In this document: piece after piece, positions 1 through 12,090 of the stretch
Position numbering within the stretch: the first letter of the stretch is position 1
Layout: each line of letters opens with the position of its first letter
NCBI GenBank assembly: GCA_000611775.1
Contig: KK106982.1
Coordinates: 5,040,391-5,104,390, forward strand
Source: Umbilicaria muhlenbergii
Lineage: Eukaryota > Ascomycota > Lecanoromycetes > Umbilicariales > Umbilicariaceae
Direction of reading: 5' to 3'
DNA: 64,000 nt
The notes under the pieces: generated by a model
What the model was told of the DNA's origin: nothing
The model's database searches: none
The model's input: only the letters and a program-made list of their open reading frames with translations
Program-made: the position numbers and the translations under genes

Positions 1-476
1 TGTTCAATAAGGCTTGCATGAGTATGACATCATCATTGTGAAGAACTTGTTCATCAACAATTAAATTAAACTCTGAGGCTACTTTTGTTCAGCACTTCAG
101 CAGTGCAGAGCCTTCACTGAAGCATTTTCATTTTTTGATGCTGAAACAGCTGCAATCAGGGTCTTATTCAGGTTTAAGTTTTTCACAGGCTGTGAACAAT
201 CAGGGAAATAATGTCTCTTCTGATTGCAATTTCAACAAGTCATGTGTGACAAGTCCTTTGTTTCAGGAGCCTTCACTGATTCACTTTCATGTTTATTATC
301 TCACTTGCTCTTCATCTTGTTCTCATCAGACTTATGATCCTTATTCTCTGCAGGCTTTAATGATGACTCAGGTTTGCAGCTGAAGGTAACTGTCATATTA
401 GAATTTGCTTTCAATTTCATGATGCCTCTCAAATGTAGATTATTCTTCAGGTGTGTAGTTAAAGTGATGATTTTTT

Positions 477-719
477 TCAAGTTGTGAGTAAGTCCTGATA
501 ATTCATCAAGGCTGCATGAACCTCAGACTTCAATTTTGTGAAGAAGTGAGTCCTCATGTGCTCTTCACTGTAAGGAGGTAACTGAGCTTTCAAGGTGCTT
601 AAATAACTATTGAAAGCTTGAACTGATTGATGAGGTAATTGAACAGCATCATTATACAGCTGAGCAGTGTAAAGCTGACAATTCACAGGGTCCTCAATAA
701 TGTTGAGCAGGAATTTCAT
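477..719 (-). pseudogene. Gag-like fragment of family A
   Basis: An 80-residue open stretch inside the family A fossil. It contains pieces such as QSVQAFNSYLSTLKAQLPPY and a helix-rich tail, which resemble the retrotransposon gag domain that forms the virus-like particle in Ty3 elements. It is a remnant of a longer gag gene that continues on both sides. I do not think it is a functional host protein. Confidence 0.65.
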
Positions 720-1420
720 AAAATCATCTCAGGTAACAGTGAAATAATCTTTAATCTCATCATCTCACAGTCACGCCTCCTTGAGTTCACTCTTTAAGTA
801 TTGCATGACATAAATCATCTTATCTTCCTCATGAGGGAAATCAGCTGAGTTAAAATGAAAGGTATTTCTTGCATCTCATATTCAATTCAGGTGCTCTTTC
901 ATGTTCTTATCATGATATAACAGCAACTCCTTTGCCTGAATTCTTGATTGTACATTTCATATTGACAGTGTTTCATCAGCGCGGCACTTGCTCATTATGA
1001 ACTCAGTGTTCATAAAGTTAAGGAATCTCTCAGCTGAGGTATCAACATGAGTAGCAGGATCTTTGAGTAAATTGATTTTCAGTGTTAAGACTTCTATTCA
1101 GAGCTGCTGCAGCTCTTGTTGCTTAAGAAGTTCATCTCACTGTCATCTCACTTGCATGATCTTATTATTGATGTTGTGCATCATTTCACCTGAGGATCCT
1201 TCACTCATGAGGTTCACTTCACTGATGTCAGAGGAAATGAGTGATGTTTCATGATCATTTTGCTGATTCTTCATCATCATGTCTCATTCTGCTTCAGAAG
1301 TTTAACATAATTGGTTTTAAATCTGCATCTTATCTCAGGCCATCACTCTTTGAAAGGTAAAGTTATTAAAACTGTAAGATTATAACATCTCTTATTAGAA
1401 AGGAAAGTATAGTTGAGGTG

Positions 1421-1600
1421 TGTGACAGCGTGAGATATAAATGTATAAGGGTTATATGATTCTAACTATATAGAACTAATAACTAAGGAATGAAGGTGAG
1501 ATTGAGCAGTGCAGAGTTTTCATGTGACTCATTAACATTGTCAAGTCACTTGTAAGGCGCATGCCCTACGTGAGTCTCAGATTGTCACTAACCCGTGACA
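1421..1600 (-). repeat. LTR of family A (180 bp)
   Basis: It begins TGTGACAGCG and ends CCGTGACA, so both edges carry the TG...CA ends of an LTR and a short inverted terminus (TGTGACA/CGTGACA). It keeps several CpG sites, unlike the gag region to its left. The gag-like region lies to the left on the minus strand, so this is the 5' LTR. Confidence 0.7.
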
Positions 1601-1975
1601 CAGGTCATCATGATGATGTTTATAATGATGAATTTGAAGTCAATTGGCATCAGGGACGGCGCCATGAGAAGGGAAATGCTGTGTCAGAGCCATCATATAT
1701 AGTAGTATGACAGTATGACAGTACAACAGTATGACAGTATGACAGTACAACAATACATCATTATAACTCACTTATATAATGACTCAGTGAGTAGCACCTT
1801 AGCATCAAGTGAAAACTCTTCACAAGGAGATTCAAAAACCTGCTTCCTCAGTGATCAGTTTTGCCACTGAATAAAAGATGTATAATCATTGCATTGACCT
1901 CATCATGACTATATTGCTTATGACACTTCATTCAAACATCATTATGATGCTCTGTTGTACACTTCACCTCTTACA
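1601..1975 (+). mobile_element. 3' end of a family G element: polypurine tract plus LTR (fossil)
   Basis: Positions 1601-1681 match the reverse complement of about 20930-21010 and end in a purine-rich stretch (GAGAAGGGAAATGCTG) directly before an LTR at 1682-1975. That LTR starts TGTCAGAGCC and ends in TTACA. It matches the G LTRs at 13411-20929 and 60717-61003. It contains a short CAGTATGA/CAGTACAA repeat near its start. The rest of this G copy is missing: family A abuts on the left and family D on the right. Confidence 0.75.
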
Positions 1976-4900
1976 GATAACACCTTAACAGCACAGGTAT
2001 TATAAAGGCTTGAAGAACTTCATTAAAGATGAGATCTCTCACATGAAGCAACTGAGTACCTTAACAGTCATGATCAAAAAATCAGTTATCATCAACAACT
2101 GAGCATATGAGAGGTTCATAAAGAAAAGTCAGAAGAATTATATACTGCAGAAAGTAATAAAGCCTTGAGACACTTAATACAGCTCTCAGTTAATGAAAAT
2201 TAATGTGATGTTCTGAAAGAATCATTTCCAGAGAGGAGTTAAATCATGAGTATAAGAAGATATCAGAGTTAAAAACAACTGCTACAGCTGTGAAAAATCA
2301 GGACATTTTGCTCATGATTGTTAAATCTCAAAGAAAACCTTTTTCACAAAAAAGACATATGCAACTGCATTAAAAGAGTCAGCATCAGAGAAATCAACTC
2401 AGCATGAAGTTATGTCTTGAACAGCTTATTATATTAACAGCTGCTTGATTTATTAAAGTGACAAGAATGACTCTGAATGATTTTCATATCAATTAAAAGA
2501 AATCAGAAATTATGTTATAATCTCTCACTGAGACTCTGTTGCTGAAGCAGAAAAGCAACATGACAGACAGCAGAAGTTCAAAGCAGAAGAAAATTATGTT
2601 AACAGTGATGACATAATACCCTCATTTAATGAGGAAGAAGACTTCATGAAAGTAATAAACTCTGAAGATTCAAGAGAATTTTTAAAAAAGAATGATGATG
2701 ATTGATTATTTACTCATGAAGAAAGGTGAATTTAAACTTATTCTGAAATACTCAACACAGTAAAGACTCACAGAGAGGAGTATGCAGATAAAGTAAAAAA
2801 GTTAAAAAAATAAATTCTTTATATTATATAAGATGCCTTTACTCAAATCAGAAGAAATGAAGAAATTAATTATTAAAACATAATTAAAAAAAGTTCATTA
2901 AAGAGTTTCAAGTTCATCATTAAAGGAGGTTATGTAATCTTTAACAGAGTACATATTTCCTGAGAACTCAGAATGTGAGTTTAAGAACTCTGAAGTGATT
3001 ACTTTAAGAGAAATCTGATCAAGTATTCAGTTAAGAAAGTGAATCTGAAACACTTCAAGTATGTAAAAAAGAACTTGAGTTTCTTCTTCTTTAATTTAAA
3101 AAATTAAAGAGCCCTTCAAGTCAGAGGCTCTTGAAGATGCTTATTTTAAAACCTCTGAGCAGCAGACAATGAGAGTTCACTGCTGCAATACAGAAAGATA
3201 TGAGCAATTTTCATATCTGAGTTAAAGTTAATGATCAGTCAGCTTGACTGCTAATAGACAGCAGCTGTACAGGAAACTTCATGAATTTAAAATTTACTGT
3301 GAAACATGCAATTCAAACTCAAGAAAAGAAAAACCCTTTTCAGCTTCAAGAATTCAATAAAACCTTTATGAAGCATAATGATGAATGAGTAAACTGAGAG
3401 ACAGTTCTCACACTCATGCATTTAAGTCAACATTAAGAGAAGATTCAACTCAACATCATGAAGCAATCAGGAAGTGATATAGTTTTAAGTATATCATGAC
3501 TTCAGGCAGTCAATTCAATGATTGATTAAGCTGAGAATGAGATATACTTCATTAAAAGTGATAATCTTAACAAGTTATATTCAGTCCTGAATTCACTTGA
3601 AGGTGTGAAAATCTTCACTATGTCAATGAAAGAAACACATGAGGAACTTAAAAATCTCAATGCAAAGATATTATGAAGCAGATGAGTCAATGATGATTGA
3701 GACTCTGTTATCAAGTTATTTATCTCTAAAGAATATAAGAACTTTGAAGAGTTGTTTACAACAGTAAAGAATCAAGATGCCTTGTTGAAATATTAAAAAT
3801 AAAATCATAAAATCAAGATCATGAAAGGTTGCAAACTGATGAAGCAACTCATATACTCATTGTCACCTTAAAAGTTAAATGCTTTGTGAGAATACTTAAA
3901 GAAGAACTTATGAAAAAAATTCATACAAGAATCACAATCTTCAGCTGAATATTTAATATTATTCATATCAAAATCTAATGATTCATTCAAGCTGTGTGTT
4001 GACTACTGAGCCTTGAACAACATTACTGTTAAAAATAATTACTCATTGCTGCTGATTTCAGAACTGCAGGACCAGTTTCAGGAGACATAATGATTTATTA
4101 AGTTTAATATTTCAGGAGCTTTCAATCAGATCTGTATCAAAGAAGAAAATGAGTAAAAAACTGTGTTCTGAACAAGATTTAAACTCTATGAGTACTTAAT
4201 GATGCCTTTCAGGTTGACAAACGCGCCAGCAACATTTCAGACTTTCATTAATAATGTATTAAGAGAGTACCTTGATCAGTTCATGATTATATACCTTGAT
4301 GACATACTGATTTACTTCAAGACAAAGGAACAACATGTGCAACATGTTCACTGAGTCTTGCAAGCCTTGCAAGATGCAGGTTTGTGAGTAAAGTCTGAAA
4401 AAAGTCTTTTTCACTTTAAAGAAGTACATTTCCTCAGATTCATTATAACATCAGAGGGGTTATGAATGAACTCTGAGAAGATATGATCTGTGATTGAATG
4501 ATCAGTATTAAAGAACATCAAGGAAGTTCAGTTCTTTCTAAAGTTCACAAACTTCTATAAGAAGTTTATCAAGAAGTATTTCAAAATTGCAACATCATTA
4601 ACAGAGTTGATTAAGAAGAACATTAAATTTGAATGATCTGAGAAATCTCAGAAAGCCTTTGATGAGTTAAAGAAGAGATTCACTTCTTAATCAATTCTCA
4701 TGAGTTTTAACCCTGAGAAACTTATTATGCTCAAGATGAACACATCAGATGAAGTTATAAAAGCATACATTAATCAATCAGATGATAAGAGATGTCTACA
4801 CTCAGTAGCTTTTTACTCATGAAAGTTTTTGAGTGCTGAAATGAGCTACAAGATACATGACAAAGAACTGTTAACAATTGTTGATGCATTTAAACAATGA

Positions 4901-6689
4901 TGAGTGTATTTAAAAGAACTTAAACATGAGGTTTAAGTATATTCAGATCATAAGAATCTACTATATTTTATGACAATGAAAGTACTAAACTGAAGACAAG
5001 TACATTGATCAGAGGAATTGTCACAGTACAATTTCAAGATTCATTATCAAAAAGGATCAGAGAACATCAAAGTGAATGCTTTTAATTAATGAGCTGATTA
5101 TTTGCAAGATAAATCAATCATCAATCATGTTATCCTTCAAGAGGATGAGCAAGGGAAAATGTCATTTAACAGACAATTCAACCTCATTATGTGAATAAAG
5201 GATAACATTTTCAAAAATGAAATTTAAAAAGCATTGAAGAATGATAAGTTAACTCAATAAGTTCTTCAGAATATTCAAGATCATGAAAGTTTTGAAAAAG
5301 AGAAAGATTTATTATTCTTTCAGAGTTTGATCTACATTTCTACTAATCTTCAGTGAAAACTAGTAGAGGAATGTCATTTCAACAAGACACATGATCATCA
5401 GGAAACTGACAAAATGATTAAATGACTTATGAGAATGTACTACTTCTCACACATGAGAAAAAAAGTTGAGGAAATCATTAAAAAGTGCAACATCTGCAGA
5501 AGAAGCAAGGCAGATCAAGATAAATTATATAATCTCCTCAAATCATCATGAACATCAGGAAAGTCATGAGTCAGTATCACATTAAACTTCATAATTAAGT
5601 TATCAAAGTTGAAAGAACTTCTGATGAAAGCAGTTTATGACTCAATATTAATCATAACAGACAGACTGACAAAGTATGAATACTTCATATCATATAAAGA
5701 AGCATCATCAGCAGAGGAACTCACATATATGTTTTTAAGAATTATAACAGTCAATCATGATTTGCTGAAGGAGATAATTTCTGATAAAGATAAACTCTTC
5801 ATCTTTAAGTTCTGAAAGTTGTTAATGAATCAGCTAGAGATTCATCATAAGTTATCAATATTCTATTATCCTCAGATGAATAGTCAAATGAAATGACTTA
5901 ATTAAACTATGAAACAGTACCTGTGATGTTATGTTAATTATCAGCAAATCAATTGAGTAGAACTCTTACTGATAGCTCAGTTAACTTACAACTCAGCAGC
6001 AACAGAAACAACAGGAGTATCATCATTTTACAGTAATTACAGTTTCAACTCAGCTACAAATGAGGCCAGGGGACTAGTAATGATAACATAATGAATTAAT
6101 ATACAAGTGAACTGACTCAAGAACCTTCATGAAACACTGCAGAAGAACATCAAGTTCATTTTAAAAAAATCAACAGTATATTATAATAAAAAGAGAGTCA
6201 AAAAATCTACTCTCAAGAAAAGAGATAAAATATACCTCTTACATCACAATATCAAGACAAAGTGATCAAGCAGTAAATTGAATCATATAAAATTGAGATC
6301 TTTTCAAATTACTAAAATCAAAGGAAGTATCAACTATGAACTTGAGCTTTCAGTCATCATGAAAATACACTCAGTATTTCATGTATCACTACTCAAATCA
6401 GCTGATTTGAAAATGTTAATATATGAAAATTCACCAGAGATTGACCTGAAGAGTTAAGATGCAGAGTTCAAGGTAAAAGAGATCTTAAATCAGCAAGAGA
6501 TAAATGATGAGCCTCATTATTTAATCAAATGAAAAGGATATGACACAACAGGAAACACATGAGAACTTGAAGAAAACTTTACTCATTATTCAATAAAGCT
6601 GCAGAAATTCTGTTGAAGAAATCTGCAAGCAGTTAATCTGCATCATTAAGGCTGAAAGCCTCTGACATGAAGGGATCAGGAGGAAGCTC

Positions 6690-7313
6690 AGTAGAAGAGT
6701 TAATAATTATGATCATCATGCATTCATTCACCTTCAGTTCTTTAATGTTTTAAAACTCAGTGTGAATTAAATTCACCTGCTGCTTTTTCAAGAAAGTGAT
6801 TTGTTTGTGAAGCCTTTTTTTCTTCATCTTGACCTTGAGCGCCTTCACTGTTGCGTCATGCACATGCTTGAGAAATGAACATTTTTATGTTATAACAACT
6901 TTCCTTTTCTTCTGCAGTTGATGAATGTTTTCACTCACTTTATCTATCTCCTCAGGGGAGATGAACAAGTTGCATGATGTGCTCAACTAAATGCAGGCTT
7001 CACATTTATTGCAATCATCAGACATCTTGCACTCTTTGTCATCAATTATGCAGTGACTGCATGCTCACATGATGAGTCTTCTGTGTTCAGTGATGATCTT
7101 CATTAAATGAAAGTGATGAAAAAAGGACGCTTTCTTCTTTCTGACACTGAATGAAGACATGAAGAAGATTGAGTTTCTGAGGATGAAAATCTTGAGAAGA
7201 GAGTTAATGTTACATCTCTCAATTGATGATATCTGAAAGGTACATGTAATCAGTGTACACAGAGTACTGCTCATGATGATCATGTCATATAAAGACATGA
7301 GCACCCTGAGCAC
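6690..7313 (-). pseudogene. Antisense cysteine-rich reading frame in family D
   Basis: Between the end of pol and the 3' LTR of family D a reading frame runs opposite to pol. It starts inside the LTR and has an open part at 7065-7313, followed leftward by a cysteine cluster (CKMSDDCNKCEACI is readable near 7000-7050) and a charged, probably coiled-coil stretch (SPEEIDKVSENIHQLQKKRK). Cysteine spacing of this kind suggests zinc binding. I recall small Cys-rich coiled-coil proteins beside fungal retroelements but cannot name the family. It is broken like the rest of the element. A similar layout is seen in family G at 21430-21960. Confidence 0.45.
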
Positions 7314-7554
7314 CTAAAGTGCTTATGATGCTCAGGGTGCATGAGTAGATGAGCATCTTAATCAGGCAGATTACACATAAGTCTCTTAAAGTTTTATATA
7401 ATCACAGGTAGATTCATAGTTAAAAGCTCATGCTTAACTCATGTATTAAATGCAATTTTATAATTCTACAGAAGCCTTAATTTTATGATAATGTTGTGAC
7501 TTTAATTCATTAAATAATTATATTATCTCTGTCATTATAACATCATCTGTTACA
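7208..7554 (+). repeat. 3' LTR of family D
   Basis: It starts TGTTACATCT after a purine-rich tract (GAGAAGAGAGTTAA) and ends CATCTGTTACA. Its right half matches the reverse complement of the D LTRs at 31027-31415 and 61745-62094. The next base belongs to the leader of a family C element, so D abuts or was inserted into C. Confidence 0.7.
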
Positions 7555-10500
7555 ATGAGGTATCCTGAATGAATTCTGAATCAGATTGAAATCAAACCAG
7601 AATTAAAATTAAAATCAGAACTCAATCATGATGATTACAGAATTCAGTAATGTAATTTACTCATGAATCAGAGAGTCTTTATTAACTTCTGTGAATAATG
7701 AATAATTCTTCACCTTGAATGAAAATCTGATTAATCAGATCTTGACAGCTTCAACTGCAGAGACTCTGATTAACCTTTTACAGAAATATTCCTCTGAAGT
7801 AATGACTGCTCTTCAATAATTAATCACTGATCATGAGCAGTCTTTGAATGAAATTGACACTGTTATAAAGGCACAAGAAGAACTTTAAGTGAATTACAAA
7901 AAAATGAAGAATAAGAACAAGAAACTGAAGAAGAAAGTTATTAAACAAGCTGATGTGATAACATACTTTAAATGAAGAATCATAATTATCTTCATAAACA
8001 TCCTCTGACCTGATTCTTCTTGACTCACAGTTGAAGGATTATTCAACTTCAGATTATTAAAGCTCTTTGATTCACTGATGTTCTTCAATGATCATTCAAA
8101 ATATGATGAATGAGTAATGAAGATCAGAAACTATTTATTAACAATAAATGAATAATATCTCACTGAATAGATGAAAATAACATATGTGAAAATCAGGATT
8201 GAGGGTGACCCTGTTAAGCACATAAAGTCTCAAATGAATTCAGCATCTTGAACAGTTTATTTAAATATTATTAAACTATTAAAACATTTGACCTGAATCT
8301 ACAGAAACTCTGATTAAAAACATATTATCACTGATGAATTCTGTAAACTTTATTAAGAATTTAAAGACTTCTCATCCTTTTAAGCTGATTTTCAGTGATA
8401 TGTTACTGAACTGAATGAGTTCTTTAATTTATACTGAATAGGAGAACTTCTGAACAAGGTGAACAACATCATTCAATAATAATTAAACACTGATGATGAC
8501 AGACTTGAAGATCTTTATGAACTCATCAAGTGCTGTCAGTGAATCAATCAGACCTTATGACTGCTTAATGTAAAGAAAATCATTAAACTGAATCAAACAC
8601 CCCCCTTCACAAGTCAAACTCATACAAGGACTGAATGTTTTATTAAAACCTCAAAATCAATTACCTGAATAATCACTGAGTCAGTTCCCTGAACTGAATG
8701 AATAAATTGAACATCACACTCAGACGCTGCCAAAAAACAACAGATGAAGAAAGGATGTTGTTTTAAATATAATAAACAAAAGCATCTTGCCTTAAACTGT
8801 TTAAACAAAAAGAAAAAGACTTCAGTATTAAAATGCATGCAATGAATCATATCTGAATCTGATTTTAATTTTAAATCAGATTCAGGAAAAGGCGTTCTTC
8901 TATTAAAGTCATGATAAGGAATGATGATAATCCTTTTGTAATATCAGTGTTGATGATCAATGAAGACATGCTGTTCACTTGAACCTCATTCAAAGTGAAT
9001 TGCAAGCTCACACTGAATGAGATTAAGTTATGAGTCAAGGCTCTACTTGACACTGAGTCAATTAAATATGCATTCATTAATGTTAACCTGACAAAGACTC
9101 TGATTGAATGATCTGAAATTAAAGCAGTATCATTGCCAAAGCTCTGAACTTTACATGATTTTCAGAAGAAGACAGTGAGATGAGTTATATACATAATTTA
9201 TTCAATCATGAAGGTCTGCAGTCATTCTCAGTGACTCATCCTCATGATGATTATAAACATGAAAAATCTCAGCATTATATTAAGACTTTTTTGAATGAAT
9301 CACACCTGAATTTTAATCAACCCTGCAAACTGAGTAGTGATTTTCTCACTGAATGAAACAAACTGAATAAACCTGAATGAATGAATTAAACTGAATGAAT
9401 GAATGAAATCAAATGAACAAATGACTCTGAAGAACTAAACACTGAATAAATGAATAAATCAAATGATTAAACTTGAACTGCTGAAAACTTATCAGATCTT
9501 GAAGAAATTCATTTTAAAAGCAGATCCTGAATCAGCAGTTAATATTAAAATAATTAGCACAGCACTGTTCACATTAAATATGAAGAAAGGCAATGAAATC
9601 TTTGTTATCTTTATTTAACAGATGAAGGAAGCATTGAATTTTAAATTAAAGTCAAGTGAACTGAACATTAAGATGATTCTCTCTTTCAAATATCATGACC
9701 TGATTGATGTCTTTTTTAAAAAGACTGCAAATGAACTCTCTTTGCATCAACTTTATGATCATAAGATCATCTTAAAAGATGAATAAAAGCTCAGATACAC
9801 ACTCCTCTACAACATGTCACATGAGGAACTGATAGCAGTGAAGAACTACATAAAAGACAACTTACAAAAAAGTTTTATTGAAGTCAGTCAGTCATCAGTG
9901 ACCTCATCAATTCTGTTTATATAAAAGAAAGATGATTCTTTATGACTGTGCATTAACTATCAAAAGCTGAATTTGATTATAAAGAAAAACTGATACTCAT
10001 TACCTTTAATTGAGGAAACCCTGACTCAGATTTCAAAGACAAAATACTTCATCAAGATCAATATACAACAGGTATTTCATCACATATAAATAAATCCTGA
10101 ATCTGAAGACTTGATAATCTTTTGAATGAGGCATGATTCTTACAAATATAAGGTCTTACCTTTTGAACTCATCAACAGATCAGTCATCTTTCAGCACTTT
10201 ATTAATGATGTATTATTCAACTTATTGAACACATGCTGTACAACATATTTGAATGATATCTTAATCTATTCAGAATTCCTGTCTGAACATTAAACTCATA
10301 TTTGAACTGTTCTAGAATGACTGAGAAAGGTGAATTTGCAGACTGAAATCAAGAAGTGTGAATTTCACAAGATTGAAACTCAATACTTAAAACTGATCAT
10401 AAGATGTCATGACATCTGAGTAAACTTTAAAAAGATCACAGTTATAAAGACTTAAGAAGTGCTCATTAATTTAAAACAGCTGCAGGCATTCTTAAGTTTT

Positions 10501-10557
10501 TGTAACTTTTTCTGATGATTTATAAAGGAATATTTCAAAATTATAAAGTCTTTAATC

Positions 10558-11336
10558 TACGGTGGCTGTTGAGATGAGATGAGATCAGATTTTTAGTCTC
10601 TGTCTCATCTCAGTCTCATCTCATCTCAGTGATGAATTTTCAGTTCAGTCCCGGTCCTGTTGACTGAACAGGACAGGAATAGTCCCGTTGTCTTGACACT
10701 ATTGATATGTCATGATGACAATAACCTAAGCTTAACCTAAAGAGGCTTGATACAGTATCACATTAAGTTAGATGTCATCTAAGGAGTCATCAGTTTACAT
10801 TTCATCATAAATTGTTACATTGAATCATTAGAATTATTAATTTGAATCTCAACATCATGTAACAATCAGTTCACTGACTCTCAGTCACATTTTGGCCGTT
10901 TTGAAAGCCGTTTTTTGAGGCCGTCGTTGAGGCCGTTTTGAAAGCCGTTTTTTGAGGCCGTCGTTGAGGCCGTTTTGAAAGCCGTTTTTTGAGGCCGTCG
11001 TTGAGGCCGTTTTGAAAGCCGTTTTTTGAGGCCGTCGTTGAAGCCGTTTTGGAAGCCGTTTTTTAAGGCCGTCGTTGAAGCCGTTTTGGAAGCTGTTTTT
11101 TGAGGCTGTCATTGAAGCTGTTTTGGAAGCCGTTTTTCCCTTTTCCGTGTCCCAAAACCACTGACAGTCATATAAGAAGTCACGTGACCGGGATCCTGCT
11201 GAGACCACAGGATGGGATGAGACAGGACTTTCATCTCAGTCCTGAGGGACAGGACTACTGCTTGATCTCATATTTCATCCTGTCCCATCCCGTCCCTTCA
11301 TCCTGAACCGGGACTCCCGTCCCGGCGGTCACCCTA
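10558..11336. mobile_element. Non-autonomous hAT transposon (779 bp)
   Basis: The element is bounded by an exact 8-base target duplication, CTTTAATC, at 10550-10557 and 11337-11344. Its ends are imperfect inverted repeats: it starts TACGGTGGCTG and, read from the other side, TAGGGTGACCG. An 8-base duplication with such ends is typical of hAT elements. The last 200 bases align with the right end of the large hAT at 20690-20890, so this is probably a deletion derivative moved by that transposase. It has no transposase gene. Its middle holds a 37-base minisatellite. It sits inside the polymerase region of a family C fossil and is therefore younger. Confidence 0.9.
10894..11140. repeat. 37-bp minisatellite in the small hAT (about 6.5 copies)
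   Basis: A 37-base unit starting GGCCGTTTTGAAAGCCG repeats at 10894, 10931, 10968, 11005, 11042 and 11079, with a partial unit after. The left units are nearly identical and the right ones more diverged. It keeps many CpG sites. Both strands read open through it, but the resulting peptides (repeats of TASKNGFQNG type) are by-products of the repeat. A related repeat occurs at 43550-43700. Confidence 0.9.
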
Positions 11337-12090
11337 CTTTAATCAGACTGACAGGCAAGAACATACTCTTTAATATGTAAATTGAACAGTGTCTTCAAGC
11401 CTTTAGTGAACTAAAGAACTGATTGATTAATGCATTAATATTACAACACTTTGACTGAACTTGAATCTGTTATCTTAAATATGATTCATCTGATCTGATA
11501 TTCACAGGAGTACTATCTCAGAAAGATGATTAAAAATTAATGCATTTAATGACATTTTTCTTTAAGAAACTCATATCAGCTAAATACAATTATGAAATTT
11601 ATGACAAGGAATTGTTAATTATCATTTAAAGTTTAAAAGAATGATGCACTGAACTGATTAAAACAGAGGATCTGATTTAAATCTTAACTGATTATAAAGC
11701 TCTGAAGTACTTTATAATGATCAAGAAACTGACTCACAGATAAGTCAGATGAGCTGAATTTCTCTTATAATTCAACTTTGTGATCACCTACTGAACAGGC
11801 AAGGAAAATGAAAAGGTGAATACACTCATTAAACACTCAAGTAATCAACTAAAGAAGAATGAGGATGATGAGTGATTACAATATTAATCTTAAATCATGC
11901 TACTGAGCTGCTGCTTAAATTTATGTATCATTGCTGAACAAAAGGAAAGAGCTTCTCAGCTTTTAAAATCAACTGAACAGGCTTTAAATGATTTAAATAA
12001 TGATTTAAATAATGTTCTGAACAAATCAACCCTGAACAAATCAACTGAACAGGCTTTAAATGAAACTTTAAATGAGTTGATTATCTGTTA

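Larger units (their letters stand above)
1..1600 (-). mobile_element. Ty3-type LTR element, family A, 5' part (fossil)
   Basis: On the minus strand the order is a 5' LTR at 1421-1600, a leader, and a gag-like region running left out of the window. The first 190 bases match 32630-32822, so a second copy of the same family lies in this window. The gag region includes an open stretch at 477-719 that resembles the retrotransposon gag fold. The element is old and broken in many places. Family assignment to Ty3 rests on the gag resemblance here and on a reverse transcriptase signature in the second copy. The rest of the element lies outside the window. Confidence 0.75.
1976..7554 (+). mobile_element. 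Ty3-type chromodomain LTR element, family D, 5'-truncated (fossil)
   Basis: Order on the plus strand: late gag with a CCHC zinc knuckle near 2285-2330 (CYSCEKSGHFAHDC is readable), a protease region, reverse transcriptase about 4000-4700 (YLDDILIY near 4290), RNase H about 4700-5090 (DKELLTIVDAF), integrase with a zinc-binding part near 5400-5510 and a core around 5600-6000, an integrase tail ending in KIHSVFHVSLLKSA near 6360-6410, and chromodomain-like remnants near 6470-6610. A non-pol segment and a 3' LTR (7208-7554) follow. The domain order is that of chromoviruses. The start of gag and the 5' LTR are missing. It is old, with dozens of breaks. Confidence 0.85.
7555..12090 (+). mobile_element. 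Ty3-type LTR element, family C, copy 1 without 5' LTR (fossil)
   Basis: The leader at about 7560-7620 matches the sequence after the C LTR at 34682 and, inverted, the sequence beside 61445. Gag covers about 7900-8850 with a zinc-knuckle-like stretch near 8755-8800. A protease-like region near 8870-9300 is followed by a low-complexity GAAT-rich linker (9345-9470). Reverse transcriptase begins near 9480. A small hAT interrupts the polymerase at 10558-11336. RNase H-like sequence resumes at 11345 and leads to a frame near 11897-12130 that also occurs at 57199-57459. The copy stops at the edge of IR-1 at 12091. It is old and heavily broken. Confidence 0.8.

Noticed and set aside
135-383. An 82-codon plus-strand frame
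   Set aside because: It is antisense to the family A gag region and matches nothing recognisable.
10885-11208. A 107-codon frame rich in TASKNGFQNG repeats
   Set aside because: It is a translation of the 37-base minisatellite in a non-autonomous hAT.
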